From: Oscillospiraceae bacterium UBA6409
GTDB lineage: Bacteria; Bacillota; Clostridia; Oscillospirales; Oscillospiraceae
DNA length: 29,387 nucleotides
Reading direction: 5' to 3'
Assembly (NCBI GenBank): GCA_002438575.1
Contig: DJPP01000050.1
Location: 1-29,387 of the forward strand
Part shown: piece after piece, positions 15,534 through 23,395 of the stretch
Layout: each line of letters begins with the position of its first letter
Position numbering within the stretch: position 1 is the stretch's first letter
Position numbers and translations under genes: made by a program
Notes under the pieces: generated by a model
The model's database searches: none
Seen by the model: only the letters and a program-made list of their open reading frames with translations
What the model was told of the DNA's origin: nothing

Positions 15534-15615
15534 AGCATACAGGGGCAGCCTAAAGGAAACCTAAAGAAAAAAAGTTATTTCGCTTTAGGCTGCTTTTAGG
15601 CAGGACGGATATGAT
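15534..15615. promoter_or_regulatory. Mirror-image divergent promoter with OmpR-type TTTAGG direct repeats
   Basis: Two copies of CTTTAGG on the minus strand (15566-15560 and 15555-15549) are spaced exactly 11 bases. On the plus strand CTTTAGG (15583-15589) and TTTTAGG (15594-15600) are also 11 bases apart. Each pair is followed after 9 bases by a -10 box: TATGCT (15539-15534, toward VTC) and TATGAT (15610-15615, toward the Cthe_2159-like gene). Neither direction has a good -35. This is the layout of PhoB-type activator boxes that replace the -35 element. Confidence 0.75.
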
Positions 15616-15659
15616 AGGGCCACAACAGGAAACAACCATGACAAAGGAGGTCATTTCAC

Positions 15660-17153
15660 ATGAAAAAGAAATGTATCGCACTGGTGTGCGCCGCCGCGCT
15701 GGCTCTGAGCCTGACGGCCTGCGGCACCACAGGGCAGACCGGCACCGCCGGTACCGACACAAATACGAACGCGGAGCAGACGTCCGCCGCGGTCCTGTCA
15801 CTGGAGGGCGCCACCACCCTGACGTTCACCGACAGCGGCGTGACCGCCTCCGACGGGGACTACACCGGCTATGAGATCGACGGCACGGCGCTGACGATCG
15901 ACGGCGCGGGCACATACATACTTACCGGCACGTGCGGCAATGGCTCCGTCACCGTGAAAAAGGGCACCACCGGCGTAACGCTGGTGCTGAACGGGCTGGA
16001 CCTGACCAGCGCCGACACCGCGCCCATTGCCTGCAATAAGTCCACGGAGGTGACCATCTGCGCCGCGGACGGCAGCGTCAACGTGCTCACCGACAGCGCG
16101 GAGAACAACGACGAGAGCTATCCCGACAACGCGGACGCGGAAAACGCGGTCATCAAGTGCAAGGACGGCTCCCGGGTAACGCTGTGCGGCACCGGCAGCC
16201 TGACCGTCAACGCCAAGGGCAAAAACGGCATCAAATCCGGGGCCTCCACCGCCGAGGAGGGCGAGGCGTCCCTGACCATCCGGGAGCTGGCGCTGACCAT
16301 CGACGCGCCGGTCAACGACGCGGTGAACGCCGAGCAGCTGCTGACCATTGAAAGCGGCACGCTGAACATCTCTGCCGGGGACGACGCCCTGCACAGCGAC
16401 CTGGCGCTGAACATCGGCGCGGACGGCACCGCCGGCCCCACCATCACCATTACCGACTGCTATGAGGGCATCGAGGGCGCCACACCGAATATCTATTCCG
16501 GGGACATCACCATCAACGCCGCGGACGACTGCCTGAACGCCGCCAACGGCGACCTCAGCGGATACGATTTCTCCATGAACATCAGCGGCGGCACCATCAC
16601 GGCCTACACCAGCAGCGGCGACGGCTTCGACTCCAACGGCGATTTGAACATCAGCGGCGGCAGCGTGACCGTGTGGTCCGCCAGCAGCGCCGACAACCAG
16701 CCCCTGGATGCAGACGGGACCATCCGCATCACCGGCGGCACCGTGCTGGCCGCCGGCGGCAGCGGCGGCATGGGCATGAGCCTGACCGCGGAGCAGCCCT
16801 GTGTGACCTTCAGCTTCGGCGGCGCGGGCGGCTTTGGCGGGAACAGCGGCAGCGCGCTCACCAAGGGCAGCGCGTTCACCATCGGCAGCGGCAGCACCGC
16901 CGTGTACAGCGGCGAGGCGCTGTGCAATGCCGGGTTCGTGTTCTTCTCCTCCCCCGACCTGACGGCGGGCAGCAGCTATGACCTGGCCGCCGGCGGCAGC
17001 ACCATCGCCACCGCCGCAGCCCAGACCGGCAGCGTACAGACCGGCATGGGCGGCATGGGCGGCCAGCCCGGTCAGATGCCCGGCGGCAGCTTTGACCCCG
17101 GCAGCGCGCCCACCCCGCCCAGCGGCGACTTCCGGCCGGGAAACAGGCAGTAA
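15660..17153 (+). CDS. Cthe_2159-type carbohydrate-binding lipoprotein
   Basis: A 497-residue surface lipoprotein. The signal peptide ends in the lipobox LTAC (Cys21), followed by a Thr/Gly linker. The main body (about residues 45-430) is a repeat-rich beta-helix of short strands such as TLTIDGAGTYILTG, VTLVLNGLDL and GTLNISAGDDALHSD, with many Asp/Gly/Asn turns that could bind calcium. This matches the Cthe_2159 family, whose founding member binds cellulose and acidic polysaccharides. The last 40 residues are Gly/Met/Pro-rich (GMGGMGGQPGQMPGG). AAAGGAGG precedes the ATG. Divergent from the VTC-DUF4956 pair and probably co-regulated with it through the repeats between them. Confidence 0.88.
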   Translation: MKKKCIALVCAAALALSLTACGTTGQTGTAGTDTNTNAEQTSAAVLSLEGATTLTFTDSGVTASDGDYTGYEIDGTALTIDGAGTYILTGTCGNGSVTVKKGTTGVTLVLNGLDLTSADTAPIACNKSTEVTICAADGSVNVLTDSAENNDESYPDNADAENAVIKCKDGSRVTLCGTGSLTVNAKGKNGIKSGASTAEEGEASLTIRELALTIDAPVNDAVNAEQLLTIESGTLNISAGDDALHSDLALNIGADGTAGPTITITDCYEGIEGATPNIYSGDITINAADDCLNAANGDLSGYDFSMNISGGTITAYTSSGDGFDSNGDLNISGGSVTVWSASSADNQPLDADGTIRITGGTVLAAGGSGGMGMSLTAEQPCVTFSFGGAGGFGGNSGSALTKGSAFTIGSGSTAVYSGEALCNAGFVFFSSPDLTAGSSYDLAAGGSTIATAAAQTGSVQTGMGGMGGQPGQMPGGSFDPGSAPTPPSGDFRPGNRQ

Positions 17154-17168
17154 CAGACACAGGACACA

Positions 17169-17212
17169 AAACACCACACCCCACGGCGCAAGCGCCGTGG
17201 GGTGTGGTGTTT
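17169..17212. terminator. Very long hairpin terminator
   Basis: A perfect 20-bp stem (17169-17188 with 17193-17212) on a CAAG loop, with AAA on the 5' side and TTT on the 3' side. It separates the convergent Cthe_2159-like gene and aminotransferase gene and probably serves both. Confidence 0.8.
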
Positions 17213-17247
17213 GTAGGGAGAGGAAGACAGGAAGAAAGCTCCGTCGG

Positions 17248-18414
17248 TCATCGTTGTTGATACGCCCGCATGGCCGCCTCGATCCGGTCGGCCGCGGCTG
17301 ATAGCGCCGCGTCGTCGCTGGCAAAGGAGAAGCGCAGGAAGCAGCCCTGGGTCATGCCGTAGGCCGCGCCGGAGACGCCCACCACCTTGGCATGGTCCAG
17401 AATGTAGTCGCACATCTCGTCGGAGGTCATGTCTACATCGAAGGACACCCAGGCGTAGAAGGCACCCTCGGGCATCTGGCAGTGCACGCCCGGGATGGCG
17501 TTGAGCCGGCCCACAAAGGCATCGCGCCGACGCTGGTAGCTCTGACGCATGGCCTCTACTTCATCCGGGATGCGGAAGGCCTGCACCGCGCCCTCCTGCA
17601 AAAAGCCACTCATGCAGGAGACGCTCTGCTGGTACAGCTTATAGATCGCGGCGTAAATGTCCCTGCGGGCGGTGAGATAGCCCATGCGCCAGCCGGTCAT
17701 AGCCGCGAACTTGGAAAAGCCGTTGATGGTGATGACCCGGTCCGCCACCTCGGGGCGGGAGGCCATGCTGACAGACCGCACGCCGTCATAGACAATGGCG
17801 TCGTACACCTCGTCGGACAGCAGCAGCACGTCCGGGTGGCGCTGCATGAACGCGGACAGCGCCTCCGCCTCGTCCTGGTGCAGGATGCGGCCGGTGGGGT
17901 TGTTGGGGTAGTTGATGATGATGAGCCGCACCTCCGGCGTGTAGTGCTGCTCCAGCAGCGACTCCGTCAGCCGGTAGTGGTCCGCCGGGGACAGCGGGAC
18001 CTTCACGGCTTCGGCGCCGGCGGAGATGACGATGGACTCATAGGACACCCACGCCGGCTCCGGCAGCAGGACCTTGTCGCCATGGTTCAGCACCGCCTGG
18101 ACCGCCAGATAGATGGCCATCTTGCCGCCCGGCGTTACCAGAATACGGTCAGCCTCGGTCTGGATGCCGTTCTCCCGCAGCAGCTTCTGCTGTATCTCCT
18201 GCCGCAGCTCCGGGATGCCCGGGCCCACCACGTAATGGGTGTTGCCCCGGCGCAGGCCGGCGATGGCCGCCTCGGTCACCGCCGCAGGCGTATCGAAGTC
18301 CGGTTCGCCGCCGGCCAGGGAGATATAGGCGCTGTCGCTCTTCTGCAGCTCCTTTGCCCGCTGGATCATCAGCAGGGAACGGGGCGACGTCATTTTGTCG
18401 ATCACGCAATTCAT
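17248..18414 (-). CDS. Class I PLP-dependent aminotransferase
   Basis: A 388-residue cytoplasmic aminotransferase of the aspartate aminotransferase fold (I-gamma type). Lys235 in NGFSKFAAMTGWR forms the Schiff base with PLP; NYPNNPTG (168-175), Asp201 and Tyr204 (SDEVYD) contact the cofactor; a C-terminal Arg in FLRFSFA binds the substrate carboxylate. GGAGG lies 9 bases before the ATG at 18414, while the GTG at 18420 is too close to it. It is the last gene of the TRAP catabolic operon, 61 bases after the ABM gene, with a hairpin in the gap. A role in transaminating the 2-oxo acid product of the pathway is inference. Confidence 0.93.
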   Translation of the reverse strand: MNCVIDKMTSPRSLLMIQRAKELQKSDSAYISLAGGEPDFDTPAAVTEAAIAGLRRGNTHYVVGPGIPELRQEIQQKLLRENGIQTEADRILVTPGGKMAIYLAVQAVLNHGDKVLLPEPAWVSYESIVISAGAEAVKVPLSPADHYRLTESLLEQHYTPEVRLIIINYPNNPTGRILHQDEAEALSAFMQRHPDVLLLSDEVYDAIVYDGVRSVSMASRPEVADRVITINGFSKFAAMTGWRMGYLTARRDIYAAIYKLYQQSVSCMSGFLQEGAVQAFRIPDEVEAMRQSYQRRRDAFVGRLNAIPGVHCQMPEGAFYAWVSFDVDMTSDEMCDYILDHAKVVGVSGAAYGMTQGCFLRFSFASDDAALSAAADRIEAAMRAYQQR

Positions 18415-18435
18415 ATGCACTTACCTCCGCAGGGC

Positions 18436-18465
18436 CCGGACCTCTCCCTCGCAGGAGAGGCCCGG
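18436..18465 (-). other. Intercistronic hairpin before the aminotransferase
   Basis: A 12-bp stem with one G-U pair on the minus strand (18436-18447 with 18454-18465) and a 6-base loop, without a T tract. It may stabilise or separate parts of the operon message; it does not look like a full terminator. Confidence 0.5.
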
Positions 18466-18475
18466 TACATCGTAT

Positions 18476-18766
18476 TCATTCCGCCGTATACTGCCTGAAG
18501 GACACGCCGGCCACATATTGGGCCTTGACCTTCTGCAGCTCGGCGCACTGGGCCGTGCCCTTGTGGGCCTGCTGGGCGGCCTCATCCGCCCAGGCCTCCA
18601 GCAGCAGGACCTCGTTCGGCGACGACGCGGAATAGAAGAACGCATACTGGCAGCAGCCGGTCTCGGCGCGGGTACGTGCCGGGATATCCGCCTGCTCCAG
18701 CGCGCGGACGAAGGCGGCAGGGTCCTTGCCCTCCTGGAGGGTATAGTATACTTGCAGCATCAGCAT
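18476..18766 (-). CDS. Antibiotic biosynthesis monooxygenase (ABM) domain protein
   Basis: A 96-residue dimeric alpha/beta-barrel-type protein with the ABM pattern: a first strand MLMLQVYYTLQ, the segment PARTRAETGCCQYAFFYS, then EVLLLEAWADEAAQQAHK. Proteins of this size and family include monooxygenases (YgiN-like) and isomerases such as LsrG, which work without cofactors. TTG at 18769 is possible, but GGAGG sits 8 bases before the ATG at 18766. It lies 15 bases after the Ldh_2 gene in the catabolic operon. In an anaerobe, isomerase or mutarotase-like activity on a pathway intermediate is more plausible than oxygenation (inference). Confidence 0.85.
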   Translation of the reverse strand: MLMLQVYYTLQEGKDPAAFVRALEQADIPARTRAETGCCQYAFFYSASSPNEVLLLEAWADEAAQQAHKGTAQCAELQKVKAQYVAGVSFRQYTAE

Positions 18767-18781
18767 CAACGGTCCCTCCGC

Positions 18782-19840
18782 TTATTTCTTCAGGATGTCG
18801 AAGGGGATATGCAGCTTCTCGCACAGGCCCTCCAGCTCGCGGTACACCGCCAGGGACAGCTGAGGACCGGCCTCCAGGTTCTTGCGGTAGTTGTTGCACT
18901 CGATCTCACCGGGCATGAAGATCTCCTCCACGCCGGCCGCCGGCTTCAGGCCCTTCACCTCGCTGCGGTAGGTGTCCATGGTGGTCTTGAATTCCTCGGG
19001 GTCCTGGAAGCGGGAGATATCGATGGCGATCATGCAGTGGCCCGTATCCATGGGCACCTCGGGGTGGGCAAAGGGGTTGTGGATGTGGCTGCCATAGGCC
19101 GCCCCGGACAGCACGCCGGAGAATACGTCGATCATCATGGCGATGCCGGAGCCCTTTGCGCCGCCAAAGGGCAGCACACAGCCCTCCAGGGCCTTGGCCG
19201 CGTCCGTGGTGGGATGGCCGTCCACATCGATGGCCCAGCCCTCCGGGATGGAGTCGCCCTTCTTGTCGGCCAGGATGATCTTGCCGCGGGCCACCACGCT
19301 GGTGGCCATGTCGATCATCACCGGGTCGCCGTGGGTGGGTGCGCCCACCGCCAGGGGGTTCGTGCCCAGATATTTCTCGCGGCTGCCCCAGGGCGCCATA
19401 GACTTGGGCGCGTTGGAGCTGACGATGGCCAGCATATTCTCTTTAGCCGCCATGCGGATATAGTAGGCCGTGCAGCTGCAGTGGTTGGAATTGCGGACGT
19501 TCACGATGCCGATGCCCACGTCCTTCGCCTTCTGGATCGCCAGCCCCATGGCGCGGTAGGCCGCCACGATGCCGAGGGCGCCCTGGGCATCCAGCAATGC
19601 GCCGCCGGGGAAATCCCGGATCGTCTTCATCTGGCACTTGGGATCCGTGCCGCCGGCCTCCATGCTGTCGGTATAGAATTTCACGCGCTGCACGCCGTGG
19701 GACTGCAGGCCGGTCAGCTCGGCCGACACCAGGCTGTCCGCCACGATGGCGGCATCCTGCGGCGCAACGCCCTCCTTCTCCATGATCGCCGCTACGGCGG
19801 CCTGGAGCTTTTCCGCATCTACGCGGAGCACTTCACTCAT
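18782..19840 (-). CDS. Malate/L-lactate dehydrogenase family (Ldh_2) oxidoreductase
   Basis: A 352-residue NAD(P)-dependent 2-hydroxyacid dehydrogenase of the family that includes YlbC/AllD, sulfolactate and delta-1-piperideine reductase enzymes. The catalytic His48 is in GLQSHGVQR, and FGGAKGSGIAMMIDVFSG matches the family active-site block. The usual NSNHFGxxGYY motif reads NSNHCSCTAYY here, so the substrate pocket is altered. The frame is open to 19945, but the family start MSEVLRVDA with a GAGGTG site fits the ATG at 19840. It lies 10 bases after the RraA-like gene. It probably interconverts a 2-hydroxy acid and a 2-oxo acid that the aldolase or aminotransferase also uses. Confidence 0.92.
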   Translation of the reverse strand: MSEVLRVDAEKLQAAVAAIMEKEGVAPQDAAIVADSLVSAELTGLQSHGVQRVKFYTDSMEAGGTDPKCQMKTIRDFPGGALLDAQGALGIVAAYRAMGLAIQKAKDVGIGIVNVRNSNHCSCTAYYIRMAAKENMLAIVSSNAPKSMAPWGSREKYLGTNPLAVGAPTHGDPVMIDMATSVVARGKIILADKKGDSIPEGWAIDVDGHPTTDAAKALEGCVLPFGGAKGSGIAMMIDVFSGVLSGAAYGSHIHNPFAHPEVPMDTGHCMIAIDISRFQDPEEFKTTMDTYRSEVKGLKPAAGVEEIFMPGEIECNNYRKNLEAGPQLSLAVYRELEGLCEKLHIPFDILKK

Positions 19841-19850
19841 GGCCGGCACC

Positions 19851-20549
19851 TCACTTCCACTGGCCTTCGATGACCTGGCAGCCCAGGGCCGCCAGGGTGG
19901 CCTCGCGGGTCTCCTCATTGTAGGAGGCGACGGTGGCGCCCTCATCGTACTTGGCGTGGAGCATATCCTCCTTGGCGTGCTGCTTCCAGCTCTTCTCCAG
20001 GATCTCCTCCGCCTCGCTGGGCCGGACGAAGATCATGCCGTCGGTGTCGCCGACGACGATATCGCCGGGGAAGACCACCTGACCGCCGAAGGCGATGGGC
20101 ACGTTGATCTCGCCGGGGCCGAACTTATAGGGGCCCTGGGGCGTGATGCCGCGGGCGAACACAGGGAAGTCCATGCGGGAGATCTCGTCGATGTCCCGCA
20201 GGTAGCCGTCAATGGCGCAGCCGGCAAAGCCGTGGTTGCGGCAGTCCATCATCATCAGCTCGCCGCAGTAGGCGCGCTCGGGGCCGCCGGCGGAGATCAG
20301 CAGCACGTCGCCGGGCTGGGCCATCTCGATGGCCTTGTGCAGCAGCAGGTTATCGCCGGAAGGCAGGTGCAGCGTGTACGCCACGCCCAGCATGGGCTTG
20401 CCGTTCATGGAACGGATGGCGGAGTCCACGCAGTAAATACGGTTCATGTTGTCGCCGATGTTGGCCACCGGCAGGCCGCGGAAGCGCTCCACCAGCTCTT
20501 TGGGCGGCCGGGGCACCTCCGTAAAAATTCTGCATCCAACGTTAGACAT
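19851..20549 (-). CDS. RraA-like class II aldolase/decarboxylase (HMG/CHA aldolase type)
   Basis: A 232-residue protein of the RraA fold. The catalytic features of 4-hydroxy-4-methyl-2-oxoglutarate aldolases are present: an N-terminal block VANIGDNMNR, GDVLLISAGGPERAYCGE with Glu97, and DGYLRD with Arg118 and metal-ligand Asp119. Such enzymes split a 4-hydroxy-2-oxo diacid into pyruvate and a second 2-oxo acid, or decarboxylate oxaloacetate. The catalytic residues and the operon argue against an RNase E inhibitor role. AAGGAG precedes the ATG at 20549, which overlaps the upstream dehydrogenase by 8 bases. The exact substrate is unknown. Confidence 0.9.
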   Translation of the reverse strand: MSNVGCRIFTEVPRPPKELVERFRGLPVANIGDNMNRIYCVDSAIRSMNGKPMLGVAYTLHLPSGDNLLLHKAIEMAQPGDVLLISAGGPERAYCGELMMMDCRNHGFAGCAIDGYLRDIDEISRMDFPVFARGITPQGPYKFGPGEINVPIAFGGQVVFPGDIVVGDTDGMIFVRPSEAEEILEKSWKQHAKEDMLHAKYDEGATVASYNEETREATLAALGCQVIEGQWK

Positions 20550-21453
20550 TTGCTTTTTCTCCTTTTTTCTCGTCCAGCATTTTCTTTACCGCCAGCACCT
20601 CGTCATAGGTCTTGGCGCGCTCCGGGAAGTAGGCGGCATAGCCCTCCTGCTGGAGCCACTCAAACTTTTTCAGCGTCGCCTGGGTCATGATGCTGTTCTC
20701 GCCCAGATCGTCCAGGGTCTTGAGGACCTCCTCCATCTCGTGGCAGAAGCGCCCGTTGTGGATGGCGGCGGAGGCCACGCAGTAGTGGCAGAACCCCATG
20801 AAGCCACGCTCGTCGAACATGGTGACCTTCATCTTGTCCAGCACTTCCTCGGTGATATGGTAGTGGTCCGTGGCGAACACCGTCTCCGTGACCAGGGCGA
20901 TAATGCCCTTGGCCAGCACGCTGCGAAGCGCCTTGGTGGCGGAGGCCAGACCGATGTCATCGCTGAGGTATGTAAATTTCATGCCGTGGCTGTTCAGCAG
21001 CTCCGCTGCCTCTTTGGCCTTTGCGCCGCAGACGCTGACCGGCACATGGCTCCCGTTCACCGGAACGGAGGCCATGACCGCGCCCTCTACGAAGTCGCCC
21101 TGACTGTCCGCGAACACCGCGGCGATCTCCCGCTTCGTCTGGGGAGAGGTGGTATTCATGTCCAGATAGAACTGGCCCGGACGCAGCAGCGGCGCGGCCT
21201 GACGGGCGATGGGCAGCGCCACGTCCGCACTGGTGAAGCAGAAGAACACGTCGCCCCAGGCGATCAGCTCCGCCATGTCAGTCACCAGCGTCACCTGGTC
21301 CATGGCCGCGTGCTCGCGCATTTTCTGCGCGCGGGGCGAGTCGTCCTTTGCCGAGACGTCAAAGGCACGGACCTCCACGTCACTGTTCACAAAGTCACGC
21401 GAGATGTGGTGCGGCGCTTCGCCGAACCCGATAAATCCCAATTTCATTTGCAT
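20542..21453 (-). CDS. NAD(P)-binding dehydrogenase with DUF1932 domain (beta-hydroxyacid dehydrogenase-like)
   Basis: A 303-residue enzyme. The Rossmann N-terminus has GFIGFGEAP, then VFFCFTSADVA and FYLDMNTTSP as in 6-phosphogluconate/3-hydroxyisobutyrate dehydrogenases. The C-terminal half (about residues 190-270) has the DUF1932 helical pattern with ATKALRSVLAKGI. This family likely reduces or oxidises a 3-hydroxy acid. AAGGAG is 4 bases before the ATG at 21453 and 10 before a second ATG at 21447, so the start is uncertain by two codons. It follows dctM by 30 bases and overlaps the RraA-like gene. Confidence 0.9.
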   Translation of the reverse strand: MQMKLGFIGFGEAPHHISRDFVNSDVEVRAFDVSAKDDSPRAQKMREHAAMDQVTLVTDMAELIAWGDVFFCFTSADVALPIARQAAPLLRPGQFYLDMNTTSPQTKREIAAVFADSQGDFVEGAVMASVPVNGSHVPVSVCGAKAKEAAELLNSHGMKFTYLSDDIGLASATKALRSVLAKGIIALVTETVFATDHYHITEEVLDKMKVTMFDERGFMGFCHYCVASAAIHNGRFCHEMEEVLKTLDDLGENSIMTQATLKKFEWLQQEGYAAYFPERAKTYDEVLAVKKMLDEKKGEKANV

Positions 21454-21483
21454 ACATCTCCTTTGTATTGCGGATACAGGCGT

Positions 21484-22764
21484 TTACGTGCCCATCATAA
21501 AGCTGGGCAGGAAGGTGATGATGGGCGAGACGAAGGCGCAGATCAGCACGCAGATGATCATCACGATCATGAACGGGATAACGCCCTTGACCACCGACGT
21601 GTAGGACTCGCCCGTGGTGGACACCGCGGTGAACAGGTTGATGCCGAAGGGCGGGGTGATGAAGCCCACCGTCAGGGTGATGCAGAACAGCACGCCCAGG
21701 TGCAGCTCGTCCAGGCCGAACTGTACGCCCACAGGCACCAGGATGGGGGCCAGGATCAGGATGCTGGGGATCGTATCCATCAGGCAGCCCACCAGGAACA
21801 GCAGCACCATCAGGACCGCCAGATACACCCACTTGTTGGGGATGACCTCCATAATGGCCTCGCCGATGATGGCGGGCAGGCGGGTCTTGGAGAGGATCCA
21901 GCCGAAGGTCTTGGCCACGGAGATGATAAACGTCACCACTGCGGAGGTCAGCACCGTCTTGCTCAGCACCGTCCACAGGACCTTGACCTTGATCTCCCTG
22001 GTCGCAAAGCCGTAGACCAGGGCGTACAGCACACTGAGGACCGCCGCCTCGGTGGGCGTGACGAGTCCGCCGTAGATGCCGCCCAGGATGATGACCGGCA
22101 GGACCAGCGTGGGAATGGCGCGGGCCGTGCGGCGCAGCACTTCCTTCTTGGGATAGCGCACGTCGCTCTTGGCAAACTTATACTTGGCCGCCAGATAGAC
22201 GTTCACCAGGCACAGGGCGACAGCCATCATAATGCCGGGCAGCACGCCGCCGATGAACATCTTGGACACGGACAGGCCCATGGACGCGCCATAGACCACC
22301 ATGTTGGCGCTGGGCGGGATGATGGGACCCAGCGCACCGCCCGCGGCAATCATACCGGCGGAGGTGGACTTGGGATAGTTGGCACGGGTCAGCGCCGGCA
22401 TCATAATGGCGCCGATGGCCGCCACGGTGGCGGGGCCGGAGCCGGTCAGGGCGGCGAAGATAGCGCAGGTGACGATGGTCACAACGCCCATGGAGCCGCG
22501 GGACCGGCAGAACAGTGCCTCGACAAAGTCCACCAGACGGCGGGACAGACTGGTCTGCTCCATCAGGTAGCCGGTCATGGTGAACAGAGGAATGGCCAGC
22601 AGCACAAAGGAGTTCATGCCGGCGATCATGGTCTGGGGCACGATGGTCAGGGGGATACCGGAGGGGATCAGGTAGATAAGGCACGCGGCCAGCAGGGCAA
22701 AGCACACGGGCAGGCCCATGAACATACCGATCAGCAGACTTCCGAAAATAATAAGACCTGTCAT
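21484..22764 (-). CDS. dctM: TRAP transporter large permease (DctM)
   Basis: A 426-residue membrane protein with about 12 hydrophobic segments that forms the sodium-coupled transport channel. Family hallmarks include IPLFTMTGYLME near residue 58, TGSGPATVAAIG, and GGALGPIIPPSANMVVYG. The ATG at 22764 overlaps the dctQ stop as ATGA. It works with DctQ and DctP to import a carboxylate. Length is normal for DctM. Confidence 0.95.
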   Translation of the reverse strand: MTGLIIFGSLLIGMFMGLPVCFALLAACLIYLIPSGIPLTIVPQTMIAGMNSFVLLAIPLFTMTGYLMEQTSLSRRLVDFVEALFCRSRGSMGVVTIVTCAIFAALTGSGPATVAAIGAIMMPALTRANYPKSTSAGMIAAGGALGPIIPPSANMVVYGASMGLSVSKMFIGGVLPGIMMAVALCLVNVYLAAKYKFAKSDVRYPKKEVLRRTARAIPTLVLPVIILGGIYGGLVTPTEAAVLSVLYALVYGFATREIKVKVLWTVLSKTVLTSAVVTFIISVAKTFGWILSKTRLPAIIGEAIMEVIPNKWVYLAVLMVLLFLVGCLMDTIPSILILAPILVPVGVQFGLDELHLGVLFCITLTVGFITPPFGINLFTAVSTTGESYTSVVKGVIPFMIVMIICVLICAFVSPIITFLPSFMMGT

Positions 22765-23294
22765 TCCGCGGTACCTCCTTCCTCGATGATCTCTTCCATG
22801 GTTTCTACCTTAACGGCGTCCTTGCTGCCGGTCAGCAGCTCCAGCAGCTGCACCAGGCCTACCAGCGCCATGCCGAAGCCGCACAGGCAGATGGACACGT
22901 TGATGATGGCCATGGACAGGTGCAGGGACGGGCTGAGCACCGTAACGGTGACGCTCACCAGGGACACACCCTTGACACCCACCAGCGCCGCCATCGCGAT
23001 CACCAGAATGGTGCAGATGATCTTCAGCACACGGCGGCCGGCTTCCGGCAGCTTTTCTTCCAGCAGTGTGATGCCGGCGTGCATACCCTTGTCCAGGGCC
23101 ACCACAGCGCCCAGGGCGCTGCACCACACGAAGGCAAAACGGGCCAATTCGTCCGTCCATCCGGGCGGCTGCGCCATAACATAGCGCGTGACCACCTGGA
23201 TCGCGGCGGCCGCGATAAGGACCACGAGCGTGATCGCCGCTACCATCTGGTAGGCGAACAGGATCTTGTCCTTGATGGTTTTGATGACTTTCAT
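22761..23294 (-). CDS. dctQ: TRAP transporter small permease (DctQ)
   Basis: A 177-residue membrane protein with four hydrophobic segments. The DctQ pattern is clear: TRYVMAQPPGWTDELARFAFVW and the GMHAGIT block after helix 2. CAGGAG precedes the ATG at 23294. The C-terminal tail is acidic (METMEEIIEEGG). It overlaps dctM by 4 bases. Confidence 0.93.
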   Translation of the reverse strand: MKVIKTIKDKILFAYQMVAAITLVVLIAAAAIQVVTRYVMAQPPGWTDELARFAFVWCSALGAVVALDKGMHAGITLLEEKLPEAGRRVLKIICTILVIAMAALVGVKGVSLVSVTVTVLSPSLHLSMAIINVSICLCGFGMALVGLVQLLELLTGSKDAVKVETMEEIIEEGGTAE

Positions 23295-23316
23295 AGCGTT
23301 CTCCTGTTATATGCGT

Positions 23317-23360
23317 CAGGGGGCGGGCAGTGAGCTGTCTGCTCTCTGCATCGCCCCCTG
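23317..23360 (-). other. Intercistronic hairpin between dctP and dctQ
   Basis: CAGGGGGCG (23317-23325) pairs with CGCCCCCTG (23352-23360) around a 26-base loop that has its own small GAGC/GCTC helix. There is no T tract. Such a structure after a binding-protein gene often protects the upstream message, which would give more DctP than permease (inference). Confidence 0.55.
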
Positions 23361-23395
23361 CGTCAGTTGATACGATTCAGATATGCGCCGCAGCT

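Noticed and set aside
19851-20549. RNase E activity regulator RraA
   Set aside because: The protein keeps the Arg-Asp aldolase motif and sits in a catabolic operon, so an aldolase/decarboxylase is the better call.
20446-23184. A 912-codon open frame antisense to the RraA, DUF1932 and TRAP permease genes
   Set aside because: It spans three well-supported minus-strand genes, is extremely His/Asp/Gly-rich and has no family features.
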